From contig JAJYBE010000019.1 of NCBI GenBank assembly GCA_021779205.1, positions 1 to 17,206 on the forward strand: a stretch of DNA of 17,206 nt. The letters are read 5' to 3'. Below are positions 6,647 through 14,080 of the stretch, piece by piece (positions within the stretch are counted from its first letter, which is position 1; each line of letters starts with the position of its first letter). The position numbers and the translations under genes were made by a program. The notes below the pieces were generated by a model. That model ran no database searches and was not told the origin of the DNA. It worked only from the letters and a program-made list of their open reading frames with translations. The stretch comes from a bacterium. Lineage in GTDB: Bacteria; Patescibacteriota; Minisyncoccia; Moranbacterales; UBA2206.

Positions 6647-9076
6647 ATGGGAAGAAAAAAAAATATTCAAAAAGAGAGTTTTGCTGAAAAGAAAAAAATG
6701 AAAACCGATTTGGAGGAAGAAGATGAAAAAGTTTATTCAAAAAACAGGTTCGATCTTTCCTTTTCATCCGGTATCAAGCGAAATGTCAGTGGAGTGATTT
6801 TATTGGCGCTTTCACTGCTTGTTTTGCTGGGATTTTTTGGCTTGGCTGGAACGGTAGGCAATTTTTTGGATGGGCTTTCCGGACAAGCGATTGGTTGGGC
6901 AAAATTTATTTTTCCATTTCTTTTTGCGGCTCTTGGAGTAGTATTATTGTTTAAAAAAGAATTGTTTTTTTCCATACCAAAAATTATCGGATCCAGTTTT
7001 ATTTTTGTTAGCACGACAGGGCTGTTGCATTGGTTTTTTTCAATTGAAAAAATGCAACAAATGGCTCAAGATGGTAGCGGTGGCGGTTATTTTGGCTACG
7101 GCGTAGCCTATTTTCTAGTTATAAATTTAGGTAATGCCGGCAGTATGGTGGTGCTTTTGGCATTATTTTTTTTAGGAATTATTTTAGATTTTGATTTTTC
7201 TTTTTCGGATTTATTTTTGCGTGTCAAAGAGGTGATAGAAATGGTAAAAGAAAAAAAAATAATTAAGGATGAATCAAGCAACGCATTAAATGACGACAAT
7301 GATGAAATTGACGAAGAATTGATTGTGCAAAAAAAAGAGCCGGTTGAAGCTGAATTTGAGAATGAAGATGAGGATGGTGCAAATCAAAATATTGCAAAAA
7401 TAAAATTTGTTGAAGGGAGAGACTGTTTCGCCAATCAAAATTCAGAGGAAGAAAGTTCCAACTCAATTGTCGCAAGTGCAATTGAACAATGTGACGGATC
7501 GCTTAAGAAAAATATTTCGCGAAGAAAAAAAAGAAAGCAACAATGGAAATTTCCTCCATTGGATATCTTGGAAAAGCCATCCGGAAAGGCAAAGGGTGGA
7601 GATACGGAAAAGAACGCGGATATTATTGAAAAAACTTTGCGTAATTTTGGCATTGAAGTGGAAAGAGGTGAGATTAGAACCGGACCATCAGTAACTCAAT
7701 ATAGTTTTCGTCCGGCTGTTGGTGTCAAGATTGCTAAAATACTTTCTTTGCAAGATGATCTTTCTTTGGCGCTAGCTAATCCAATCAGAATAGAAGCTCC
7801 CATTCAAGGAAAATCACTTTTTGGAATTGAAGTGCCCAATAAAAATTCTTCGTTAGTGTGTTTGCGTTCAATTTTGGATAGTAGTGATTTTAAATCCGTA
7901 AAATCCGACCTTACAATTGCGATTGGTGAAGATGTGAGTGGTAATTATATTTTCGATAGTCTTGATAAGATGCCACATCTGTTGATTGCCGGAGCGACCA
8001 ATACCGGGAAATCGGTATGCGTTAATTCGATTATTACAGCACTGCTTTATCAAAACTCTCCCGATAATCTAAAATTTATTATGGTTGATCCAAAAAGAGT
8101 CGAGCTTTCTTTGTATAATGGAATTCCGCATTTGCTAACTAATGTTATTGTGGATAATGCAAAAGTAGTTAATGCATTAAAGTGGGCGCTTGGAGAAATG
8201 GATAATCGCTTAAGATTGTTTCAAGAAATTGGTGCTCGTGATATTTTATCTTATAACGAAAAATTAAACAGTGGCGTAAAAAGAAAACTGCTTGATGCTG
8301 AAACGGGGGAGCCGAGCGAGGAGGATTTGAAAAAAATTCCCTATATTGTTATTGTAATTGATGAGCTGGCAGATTTGATGAGTACGCATGGAAAAGAGGT
8401 GGAAGGAGTGATTGTGCGGATTGCGCAGATGGCGCGCGCCGCTGGCATTCACCTTATACTTTCTACGCAACGGCCTGAAGTCAAAGTGATTACCGGCTTG
8501 ATTAAGGCCAATATTACAACCAGAATTGCGCTTAAGGTGGCAACACAGATTGACTCGCGTACAATTTTAGATATGGCCGGAGCGGAAAAGCTATTGGGAC
8601 GAGGAGATTTGCTTTATGTTTCGGCGAAATCTCCCAAGCCAAAAAGAGTTCAAGGGGTTTATTTGACGGAAGATGAAGTTAAGAAAGTAGTTGCTTTTAT
8701 TAAAGAAGAAAATGTAAAAGAAGAGGACGATGATAATGAATTGGAAATAAAAAAAGCAGTTTCTGGTGTGATTTTCGCTTCAAATCAAGATACATTGGGG
8801 CGAGAAGCTTCTGGCGATCAAGAAGAAAGCCTCTATGAAATGGCTAAAAAAGAAATCTTGCAATCCAAGAAAGCATCCGCTTCATTTTTACAAAGGCGTT
8901 TGCGTGTTGGTTATGCGAGAGCGGCAAGATTGTTGGATATTCTCGAAGAGAGAGGTGTCGTCGGACCGGCGGATGGTGCCAAACCAAGAGAAATTTATGG
9001 CTTATCCGATAATAATCAGATTGCTCATACAAGCGACGAGATCAATCAGGAGAAGCGCGATAAATGGGAGATTTAG
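6647..9076 (+). CDS. ftsK: DNA translocase FtsK
   Basis: This 809-residue protein has the full FtsK/SpoIIIE layout. The N-terminus is basic, then about four membrane helices occupy residues 46-181. An acidic, low-complexity linker follows (205-300). The alpha/beta motor domain runs from about 320 to 680. Walker A is GATNTGKS (449-456), with N-T where many homologues have G-S; the essential Gly-Lys-Ser is kept. Walker B is IVIVIDELADLM (567-578), followed by QMARAAGIHLILSTQRP (594-610). The C-terminal gamma winged helix (725-785) contains FLQRRLRVGYARAARLLD, the module that reads polar DNA sequences. The protein pumps chromosome ends across the division septum. The RodZ-like gene follows after 11 bases, so they are probably one operon. 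Confidence 0.97.
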   Translation: MGRKKNIQKESFAEKKKMKTDLEEEDEKVYSKNRFDLSFSSGIKRNVSGVILLALSLLVLLGFFGLAGTVGNFLDGLSGQAIGWAKFIFPFLFAALGVVLLFKKELFFSIPKIIGSSFIFVSTTGLLHWFFSIEKMQQMAQDGSGGGYFGYGVAYFLVINLGNAGSMVVLLALFFLGIILDFDFSFSDLFLRVKEVIEMVKEKKIIKDESSNALNDDNDEIDEELIVQKKEPVEAEFENEDEDGANQNIAKIKFVEGRDCFANQNSEEESSNSIVASAIEQCDGSLKKNISRRKKRKQQWKFPPLDILEKPSGKAKGGDTEKNADIIEKTLRNFGIEVERGEIRTGPSVTQYSFRPAVGVKIAKILSLQDDLSLALANPIRIEAPIQGKSLFGIEVPNKNSSLVCLRSILDSSDFKSVKSDLTIAIGEDVSGNYIFDSLDKMPHLLIAGATNTGKSVCVNSIITALLYQNSPDNLKFIMVDPKRVELSLYNGIPHLLTNVIVDNAKVVNALKWALGEMDNRLRLFQEIGARDILSYNEKLNSGVKRKLLDAETGEPSEEDLKKIPYIVIVIDELADLMSTHGKEVEGVIVRIAQMARAAGIHLILSTQRPEVKVITGLIKANITTRIALKVATQIDSRTILDMAGAEKLLGRGDLLYVSAKSPKPKRVQGVYLTEDEVKKVVAFIKEENVKEEDDDNELEIKKAVSGVIFASNQDTLGREASGDQEESLYEMAKKEILQSKKASASFLQRRLRVGYARAARLLDILEERGVVGPADGAKPREIYGLSDNNQIAHTSDEINQEKRDKWEI

Positions 9077-9087
9077 TTTTTTAAATT

Positions 9088-10122
9088 ATGGCAAATGGAT
9101 TTACTAAAAAAAAGGTTGGAACGTTGACATTAGGTGAGAAATTGAAAAAAATTCGCGGAGAAAAACGCATTTCTCTGAATGAAGTTTCTCGCATTACAAA
9201 GATAAGATTGGAATATTTGGAATATTTGGAAGCGGGAGCTTATCAAAAATTGCCGGCAGATGTGTATGTGCGCGGTTTTTTAAAAAGTTACGCTGATTTT
9301 TTATTGCTTGATGAAAGAATTTTAATTAAGCTGTATGAAAAAGAAAAAGGCATAAAGAAAAATTTGGAAAAGGGAAAAAATGATTCGCAAAAAAAAATCA
9401 AGAAAAAAGCTATCAATATTTCCATTTTTATTTTCACTCCCAAAAAAATATTTTTATTTTTAGCGCTCGCTTTGGTTGCGTTTATTTTTGTCTATCTTTA
9501 TCGGGAAGTTGGATCGCTTACTAATACGCCACAGTTAGTTATTCTTTCTCCGGAAAATAATTCTAAAATCGGAGAAAATACAGTTTTATTAATTGGAAAA
9601 ACAGATAAAGATGCTCGAGTTTTGATAAATGATCAATTGGTTCTGGTCGATGATAATGGAAAATTTCAAGAAAATATAGCGATGCAACAAGGTATTAATG
9701 TGATTCACATTCGGGCGGTGAACAAGTTTCAAAAGGAAACAGCTGAAAATATAACAGTGCAGGCTCAATATGCTGAAAAAAATAGCGATGGCACTGATTC
9801 GACCAATCAAAGTAATGGCCAGTCAGAAAATGCGACACCCGATTTATCAGCACAGACAATGCAAGCAAATCAATTGCAAATGGAAATAAATGTTGAGCCT
9901 GGTCCGGTTTGGATTAGCGTGAAAGCTGATGGAAATATGGTTTTTAGCGGCGAAATGCTTTCAGGGGCGATTCAGAAATTTTCCGCTTTAAATGAAATTA
10001 TTGTTGGATCCGGAATGGCCAATGCGACATTTGTTAAACTTAATGGAAAAGATCTCGGTCAGCTTGGTTCGCAAAGCGGGATGATTGATGGTGTTGTTTT
10101 TGGCAAAGATGGAAAAAAATAG
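9088..10122 (+). CDS. rodZ: RodZ-like membrane protein (HTH_25, TM, Ig-like insert, DUF4115)
   Basis: This 344-residue protein begins with a cytoplasmic HTH_25 domain (residues 14-83): LGEKLKKIRGEKRISLNEVS, then LEYLEYLEAG and LPADVYVRGFLKSYADFL. A lysine-rich stretch leads to one membrane helix at about 119-137. Outside the membrane, residues 148-226 form a beta-rich domain (VILSPENNSKIGE, LIGKTDKDARVLIN, DDNGKF, GINVIHIRAVNKF), like the glucodextranase-B/Ig folds found on surface proteins. A Ser/Asn/Gln-rich linker follows (227-262), then a DUF4115 domain to residue 340, typical of RodZ C-termini. RodZ ties the MreB cytoskeleton to wall synthesis. MreB is not in the window, so the cell-shape role comes from family knowledge. 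The Ig-like insert is unusual for a classical RodZ. The last 25 bases contain the recA promoter. Confidence 0.83.
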   Translation: MANGFTKKKVGTLTLGEKLKKIRGEKRISLNEVSRITKIRLEYLEYLEAGAYQKLPADVYVRGFLKSYADFLLLDERILIKLYEKEKGIKKNLEKGKNDSQKKIKKKAINISIFIFTPKKIFLFLALALVAFIFVYLYREVGSLTNTPQLVILSPENNSKIGENTVLLIGKTDKDARVLINDQLVLVDDNGKFQENIAMQQGINVIHIRAVNKFQKETAENITVQAQYAEKNSDGTDSTNQSNGQSENATPDLSAQTMQANQLQMEINVEPGPVWISVKADGNMVFSGEMLSGAIQKFSALNEIIVGSGMANATFVKLNGKDLGQLGSQSGMIDGVVFGKDGKK

Positions 10123-10128
10123 TATACT
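10100..10128 (+). promoter_or_regulatory. recA promoter, lying inside the 3' end of the RodZ-like gene
   Basis: TTGGCA (10100-10105) and TATACT (10123-10128) are separated by 17 bases; each differs from consensus at one position. The start near 10135 gives a leader of about 33 bases. I see no LexA/SOS palindrome in or next to it, so SOS control by a standard LexA box is not supported. Confidence 0.65.
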
Positions 10129-10167
10129 GTCTGAGTGAGCATAAACTAAACATTTAAGTAAAAAAGT

Positions 10168-11202
10168 ATGAAAGAAGAAAAGAAGGATGAAAAGAAAGAA
10201 GAAAGAGGCAAAGGTGTAGATAATATTGTTGCTGAAATTAGAGAAAAATTCGGTGAAGGTGTGATTATGAAATTGGGAGATATAAAGCATGTGGATGTCG
10301 CGTCTATCCCAACCGGATCAATTTCTTTGGATCTCGCATTGGGTATTGGTGGAATTCCGCGCGGACGCGTCGTCGAAATTTATGGACCGGAATCGTCAGG
10401 AAAAACCACTTTAACTTTGCATATAATTGCCAATACGCAAAAAGCTGGAGGAGTAGCGGCGTTTATTGATGCGGAACATGCGCTCGATCCGGAATATGCC
10501 AAAAGAATCGGCGTGAATGTTTCCGATTTGTTGATTTCGCAACCCGATAATGGAGAGCAGGCGCTTGATATTGTTGATGCGTTAGTTAATTCCGGTGCAA
10601 TTGATATGATTGTTGTCGACAGTGTGGCAGCACTTGTTCCTAAGGCGGAGATTGAAGGCGATATGGGGGATCAGCATATGGGCAGACAGGCAAGATTGAT
10701 GTCGCAAGCTTTGCGAAAATTAACGGCAATTATTTCTCGATCTAATTGTACGGTAATTTTTATCAATCAAATTAGAATGAAAATCGGGGTTGTTTTTGGT
10801 AATCCGGAAACAACGACCGGAGGAAATGCATTAAAATTTTATTCTTCAGTAAGAGTTGAAGTTCGTAAATCAGCGCAAATTAAAAAAGGCGAAGATATTG
10901 TTGGGAATAGAACTAAGGTGAAGATTGTAAAAAATAAAGTGGCTCCTCCTTTTCGTACTGCTGAATTTGATATTATGTATAATGAAGGAATATCCGCATC
11001 AGGTGATTTGCTGGATACCGGAGTGAAATATGAAGTAGTGCAAAAAAAAGGTAATTCATATTCTTTTGGTGAAGTAAAACTGGGAGTCGGACGTGAACCG
11101 GCTAAGGCGTATCTTAAGGGCGATAAAAAAATTCAAGCGGAGATTGCTAAGCAAATATTTAAAAAAGTTTCCGAACTTGAAAAAGAAGCGGAAAAAGAGT
11201 AG
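10168..11202 (+). CDS. recA: Recombinase RecA
   Basis: This 344-residue protein is the usual RecA length. A charged N-terminal tail (residues 1-15) precedes the core. Walker A is GPESSGKT (73-80). The catalytic-glutamate region is IDAEHALDPEYAKRIG, and Walker B is MIVVDSVAAL (147-156). The DNA-binding loop 1 region is EIEGDMGDQHMGRQARLMSQ (161-180). Loop 2 lies in INQIRMKIGVVFGNPETTTG with the invariant GGNALKFY just after it. The C-terminus is short and ends in an acidic EKE. RecA forms ATP-dependent filaments on single-stranded DNA for recombination and repair. Its own promoter lies in the upstream gene, and ndk follows after 32 bases in the same direction. Confidence 0.98.
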   Translation: MKEEKKDEKKEERGKGVDNIVAEIREKFGEGVIMKLGDIKHVDVASIPTGSISLDLALGIGGIPRGRVVEIYGPESSGKTTLTLHIIANTQKAGGVAAFIDAEHALDPEYAKRIGVNVSDLLISQPDNGEQALDIVDALVNSGAIDMIVVDSVAALVPKAEIEGDMGDQHMGRQARLMSQALRKLTAIISRSNCTVIFINQIRMKIGVVFGNPETTTGGNALKFYSSVRVEVRKSAQIKKGEDIVGNRTKVKIVKNKVAPPFRTAEFDIMYNEGISASGDLLDTGVKYEVVQKKGNSYSFGEVKLGVGREPAKAYLKGDKKIQAEIAKQIFKKVSELEKEAEKE

Positions 11203-11234
11203 CTATTTAATTATTTTATTATTTTTTTAAAAAC

Positions 11235-11849
11235 ATGGAGCAAAATTTTCAACATCCGAAAAAAGAAAGAACGCTTGTTTTTATCAAGCCGGACGGAGTG
11301 CAGAGAGGTTTAATTGGAGAAATCATCAAACGTTTTGAAAGAACCGGACTAAAATTGGTTACTTTAAAAATGATGATGCTGGCAGAAGATAAATGTTGGA
11401 AGCATTACAATAAAGACAATGCTTGGTTTGAAAAAAAAGGCGCAAGAAGTATTGAAGAAAGAAAGGCAAATAATCTTCCAATTGAAAAAGAAGCGATTGA
11501 ATATGGAAAAGATATAATTAAGGCCTTGGTTATTTTTATGACATCTGGTCCGGTTGTAGGTATGGTTTGGGAGGGCAACAAGGCCACCGGAGTGGTTTCT
11601 AAAATAGTTGGAACAACAGAACCGCTTACTTCCGATGTTGGAACAATCAGGGGCGATTTCACTGTTGATTCTTATGAAATTTCCAGTGTTGATTCTCGGG
11701 CGGTAAGGAATTTAATTCATTGCTCCGAATCACCAGAGGAGGCGGAAAGAGAAATTTCACTTTGGTTTGCTCAGGATGAAATCATAAATTATCGCTTAAT
11801 TCAAGAGCAAATTTTGTATGATGTGAATTTGGATGGAATTTTGGAATAA
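11235..11849 (+). CDS. ndk: Elongated nucleoside diphosphate kinase
   Basis: The enzyme moves a gamma-phosphate from NTPs to NDPs through a phosphohistidine. The core motifs are ERTLVFIKPDGVQRGLIGEI (11-30), FMTSGPVVGMVWEG (101-114), TIRGDF (137-142) and NLIHCSESPEEAEREI (159-174) with the active-site His162. At 204 residues it is about 55-60 longer than a typical bacterial enzyme. The extra length comes from an insert at about 62-96 (after HYNKDN), a few more residues before the active site (145-158), and a C-terminal tail from about 179 (DEIINYRLIQEQILYDVNLDG). It follows recA by 32 bases and is closed by a strong bidirectional terminator. Confidence 0.95.
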   Translation: MEQNFQHPKKERTLVFIKPDGVQRGLIGEIIKRFERTGLKLVTLKMMMLAEDKCWKHYNKDNAWFEKKGARSIEERKANNLPIEKEAIEYGKDIIKALVIFMTSGPVVGMVWEGNKATGVVSKIVGTTEPLTSDVGTIRGDFTVDSYEISSVDSRAVRNLIHCSESPEEAEREISLWFAQDEIINYRLIQEQILYDVNLDGILE

Positions 11850-11867
11850 AAAATAGATAAATTTATA

Positions 11868-11912
11868 CAAATAAAAATCCCCGAGCATTTGTGTGGCGGG
11901 GATTTTTATTTG
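11868..11912. terminator. Bidirectional intrinsic terminator between ndk and rpmB
   Basis: CAAATAAAAATCCCCG (11868-11883) and CGGGGATTTTTATTTG (11897-11912) are perfect 16-base inverted repeats around a 13-base loop. The A-rich and T-rich arms allow termination of ndk on the plus strand and of rpmB on the minus strand. Confidence 0.9.
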
Positions 11913-11925
11913 TCCGTGAAAAAAG

Positions 11926-12099
11926 TTATTTTTCTTTGTTGACAGTTTTAATGCAACGGGTGCAGATTTTTGTTTTTGCGCCGTTGATTTTTTTGCTTTG
12001 CAAATTGATTTGAAATTTTCTGCGTGTTTTTGTTTCGGAGTGACTAACCGTATTGCCCGACTGGGAACCGCGACCACAAACTTCACAAACTCGACTCAT
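11926..12099 (-). CDS. rpmB: 50S ribosomal protein L28
   Basis: The protein has 57 residues and starts MSRVCEVCGRGSQSGNTVSH, the L28 signature. Residues 24-40 continue KTRRKFQINLQSKK, and the C-terminus has KICTRCIKTV. Cys5, Cys8, Cys46 and Cys49 make the zinc-binding (C+) form of L28. The same frame stays open upstream to 12327, but the ATG at 12099-12097 is the right start because the family begins at MSRVC and the upstream part is AT-rich and unlike L28. No Shine-Dalgarno sequence is visible. It is divergent from the M50 peptidase gene and convergent with ndk. Confidence 0.95.
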   Translation of the reverse strand: MSRVCEVCGRGSQSGNTVSHSETKTRRKFQINLQSKKINGAKTKICTRCIKTVNKEK

Positions 12100-12138
12100 A
12101 AAATTAATATTAAAGGTAGTTGATTTATTACAAGATAT

Positions 12139-12167
12139 AATGTAGCATAGGAATATAATTTTAGCAA
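12139..12167 (-). promoter_or_regulatory. rpmB promoter with extended -10
   Basis: On the minus strand, TTGCTA (12167-12162) is followed after 17 bases by TACATT (12144-12139), with TGC directly before it, forming an extended -10. The leader is about 33 bases. On the plus strand the site overlaps a TATAAT (12136-12141) that may serve the divergent M50 gene, though no -35 is correctly spaced for it. Confidence 0.6.
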
Positions 12168-12174
12168 GGAATTT

Positions 12175-12864
12175 ATGTATAATGAAATAGTATTGATTTG
12201 TTTTTATGCGTTTGTTTTGCTTTATTCTGTGATTATTCATGAAGTTTCTCACGGAATAGCGGCGCTTTGGCTGGGTGATAATACGGCAAAATATGCCGGA
12301 AGACTCACTGCTAATCCATTTAAGCATTTGGATTTTTTCGGTTCTTTTTTAACTCCTTTGTTTATGTATCTTTCTTTCGGTTTCGCTTTTGGATGGGCAA
12401 AACCGGTGCCCTATAATCCATATAATTTGAAAAATCAAAAATGGGGTCCTGCGTTGGTGGCTTTGGCAGGTCCGGCATCCAATCTGATTATCGCTTTAAT
12501 TGCAGCGATAATTGCCAGATCTATCGGACTTCCTTTGCAATTAGAAAAAGATATTATTAATAACTTTAATGAGTGGTCTGGCGTTTCGGTAATAATTGCC
12601 GGTTCTGTCGGGTCAATATTTTATGAATTGTTGATGATGGTGGTTATTATCAATGTGTTTTTAGCCTTTTTCAATCTTATTCCTATCCCGCCACTGGATG
12701 GTTCAAAACTGTTATTTACGCTTTTCCCGATTAAAATTGAAACGCAAGCGATGCTTGAGCAATTTGGTTTTATATTTCTTCTTTTTTTTATTTTTTTCTT
12801 CTCTTCCCCGTTGACATTATTTTTAGGCAGAGCATTGAACGCTTTTTTAAGAATAGCAATTTAA
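12175..12864 (+). CDS. Site-2-protease-like M50 family membrane metallopeptidase
   Basis: This 229-residue integral membrane protein carries the zinc motif HEVSH (22-26) inside its first helix (IIHEVSHGIAALWLG). The GPASN motif is at 99-103, and NLIPIPPLDGSKLL at 167-180 supplies the third zinc ligand, Asp175. There are about five to six membrane segments. It belongs to the short, PDZ-free group of S2P homologues (YwhC/FtsH-independent type), which cleave peptide bonds within the membrane. The substrate is unknown. The start at 12175 has AAGGA four bases upstream, one of the few recognisable ribosome sites here. It is convergent with ychF, with 38 bases between stops and no clear terminator. 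Confidence 0.93.
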   Translation: MYNEIVLICFYAFVLLYSVIIHEVSHGIAALWLGDNTAKYAGRLTANPFKHLDFFGSFLTPLFMYLSFGFAFGWAKPVPYNPYNLKNQKWGPALVALAGPASNLIIALIAAIIARSIGLPLQLEKDIINNFNEWSGVSVIIAGSVGSIFYELLMMVVIINVFLAFFNLIPIPPLDGSKLLFTLFPIKIETQAMLEQFGFIFLLFFIFFFSSPLTLFLGRALNAFLRIAI

Positions 12865-12902
12865 GGAATATTTTAAAATAAGATTATTCAAGAATGGTTT
12901 TC

Positions 12903-13955
12903 CTAAATTTTAAATTCAATTACATCACCATCGGAAACGATATATTCCTTGCCCTCTAGGCGCAATACGCCCAATTCTTTAGCTTTTAGCCAAGATCCGG
13001 CGGATAAAAGTTTTTGCCAATTGATTATTTCGGCGCGAATAAATTTATCTTTAAAGTCAGTATGAATGGCGGTGCCGGCCAGCGGCGCTGTCCAGCCTTT
13101 TGGAATTGTCCATGCGCGAGATTCATCTTCGCCGGTTGTGAAATAAGTAATAAGATTAAGCAGTTGATAAGCTGCAACAATGAGATCATCAATTTTCCTT
13201 GTAAGTTCCAGAGCAAAAATTTCTTCTTCCGTCATTTCGGATAACTCCTCTTCCAATTTAATGTCTAGTTTGATATGTTGATTTTTTTCTAATTCTTGCA
13301 ATAAGGTTTTTTGCGTATTGGTAGCATTATAGACATAGAGAAACGGTTTCATTGTTAAAAGCGACATTTCTCTTAGAATATTTTTTGCAGGCTCATCAAT
13401 TGGATCTATCTGAAAAATGTTGGCAAGTTTTCCCGCATCAAGCAAGGCTTTTATTTTTCTTACTATTTCCAATTGTATAATTGAATCTTTAATATTTTTT
13501 CGGGCATCCTTTTCTAGGCGCAATTCCGTTTTGGCTATCGTTGCTAAATCTGCTAAAATTAACTCAGTGTTGATTATTGCAATATCATCCAAAGGGTTGA
13601 TTTTTTCATGGATGTGGATAATGTTGGCGTTTTCAAAAATCCTCACCACATGCACAATTGCGTCTACTTCGCGAATATTAGCTAGGAATTTATTGCCCAA
13701 TCCTTCACCATTTGAAGCGCCTTTAACCAGCCCGGCGATGTCGACGAATTCAATAATGGCCGGAATGATTTTTTTGGAATGAGACATTTTAGCAAGAGCA
13801 TCAAGCCTTGCGTCGGGAACTTTTACAATTCCCACATTGGGTTCTACGGTGCAAAATGGATAATTGTTAATATCGACCGGATTTCTGGTGAGAGCCTTGA
13901 AAAGCGTTGATTTTCCCACATTGGGCAAGCCGACAATTCCAATGTTCAGTGTCAT
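12903..13955 (-). CDS. ychF: Ribosome-binding ATPase YchF (Obg/HflX GTPase superfamily)
   Basis: This 350-residue protein is close to the usual 363. The P-loop is GLPNVGKS (9-16). The switch II motif is DIAGLVKGASNGEGLGNKF (72-90), the YchF form of G3. The G4 position reads YNATNT (209-214) instead of NKxD, as expected for the ATP-preferring YchF branch. A helical arm (about 120-200) precedes the C-terminal TGS domain (270-350): YFTTGEDESRAWTIPKG, GTAIHTDF, and a final GDVIEFKI. YchF binds ribosomes and affects stress responses and translation. The ATG at 13955-13953 is the family start. The stop codon is TAG. Confidence 0.97.
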   Translation of the reverse strand: MTLNIGIVGLPNVGKSTLFKALTRNPVDINNYPFCTVEPNVGIVKVPDARLDALAKMSHSKKIIPAIIEFVDIAGLVKGASNGEGLGNKFLANIREVDAIVHVVRIFENANIIHIHEKINPLDDIAIINTELILADLATIAKTELRLEKDARKNIKDSIIQLEIVRKIKALLDAGKLANIFQIDPIDEPAKNILREMSLLTMKPFLYVYNATNTQKTLLQELEKNQHIKLDIKLEEELSEMTEEEIFALELTRKIDDLIVAAYQLLNLITYFTTGEDESRAWTIPKGWTAPLAGTAIHTDFKDKFIRAEIINWQKLLSAGSWLKAKELGVLRLEGKEYIVSDGDVIEFKI

Positions 13956-13980
13956 ATATTTTGCGATTAATGATGTTTTC

Positions 13981-14009
13981 AGTTTAGCTGACTGAATACA
14001 TTTTTACAA
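13981..14009 (-). promoter_or_regulatory. ychF promoter
   Basis: On the minus strand, TTGTAA (14009-14004) is followed after 17 bases by TAAACT (13986-13981), the same -10 as both LCP promoters. The start would be near 13974, about 20 bases before the ATG. Confidence 0.55.
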
Positions 14010-14013
14010 GAGA

Positions 14014-14042
14014 TTGGAAAAAATATCTTTACGATGTATGAT
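14014..14042 (+). promoter_or_regulatory. Promoter for the lytic transglycosylase gene
   Basis: TTGGAA (14014-14019) and TATGAT (14037-14042) are 17 bases apart. Its -35 starts five bases beyond the -35 of the divergent ychF promoter, so the two are back to back and may compete for polymerase. Confidence 0.5.
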
Positions 14043-14080
14043 TAAGTTGAAAGTAAAAAATTATTTTTAAAAAATAAAAA

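Noticed and set aside
9211..9230. Short tandem repeat GGAATATTT
   Set aside because: It encodes LEYLEYLE, a normal part of the HTH_25 domain.
12136..12159. Two TATAAT boxes as promoters for the M50 gene
   Set aside because: Neither has a -35 at 15-19 bases or a TGn extension, and TATAAT is frequent by chance in such AT-rich DNA.
12100..12327. Longer minus-strand open frame extending L28 to 133 residues
   Set aside because: The upstream part is low-complexity, overlaps the M50 gene and its promoter region, and L28 starts at MSRVC (12099).
12864..12904. AGGAA/TTCCT inverted repeat between the M50 gene and ychF as a terminator
   Set aside because: Only five pairs with a loop of about 31 bases and no proper T-tract next to the stem.
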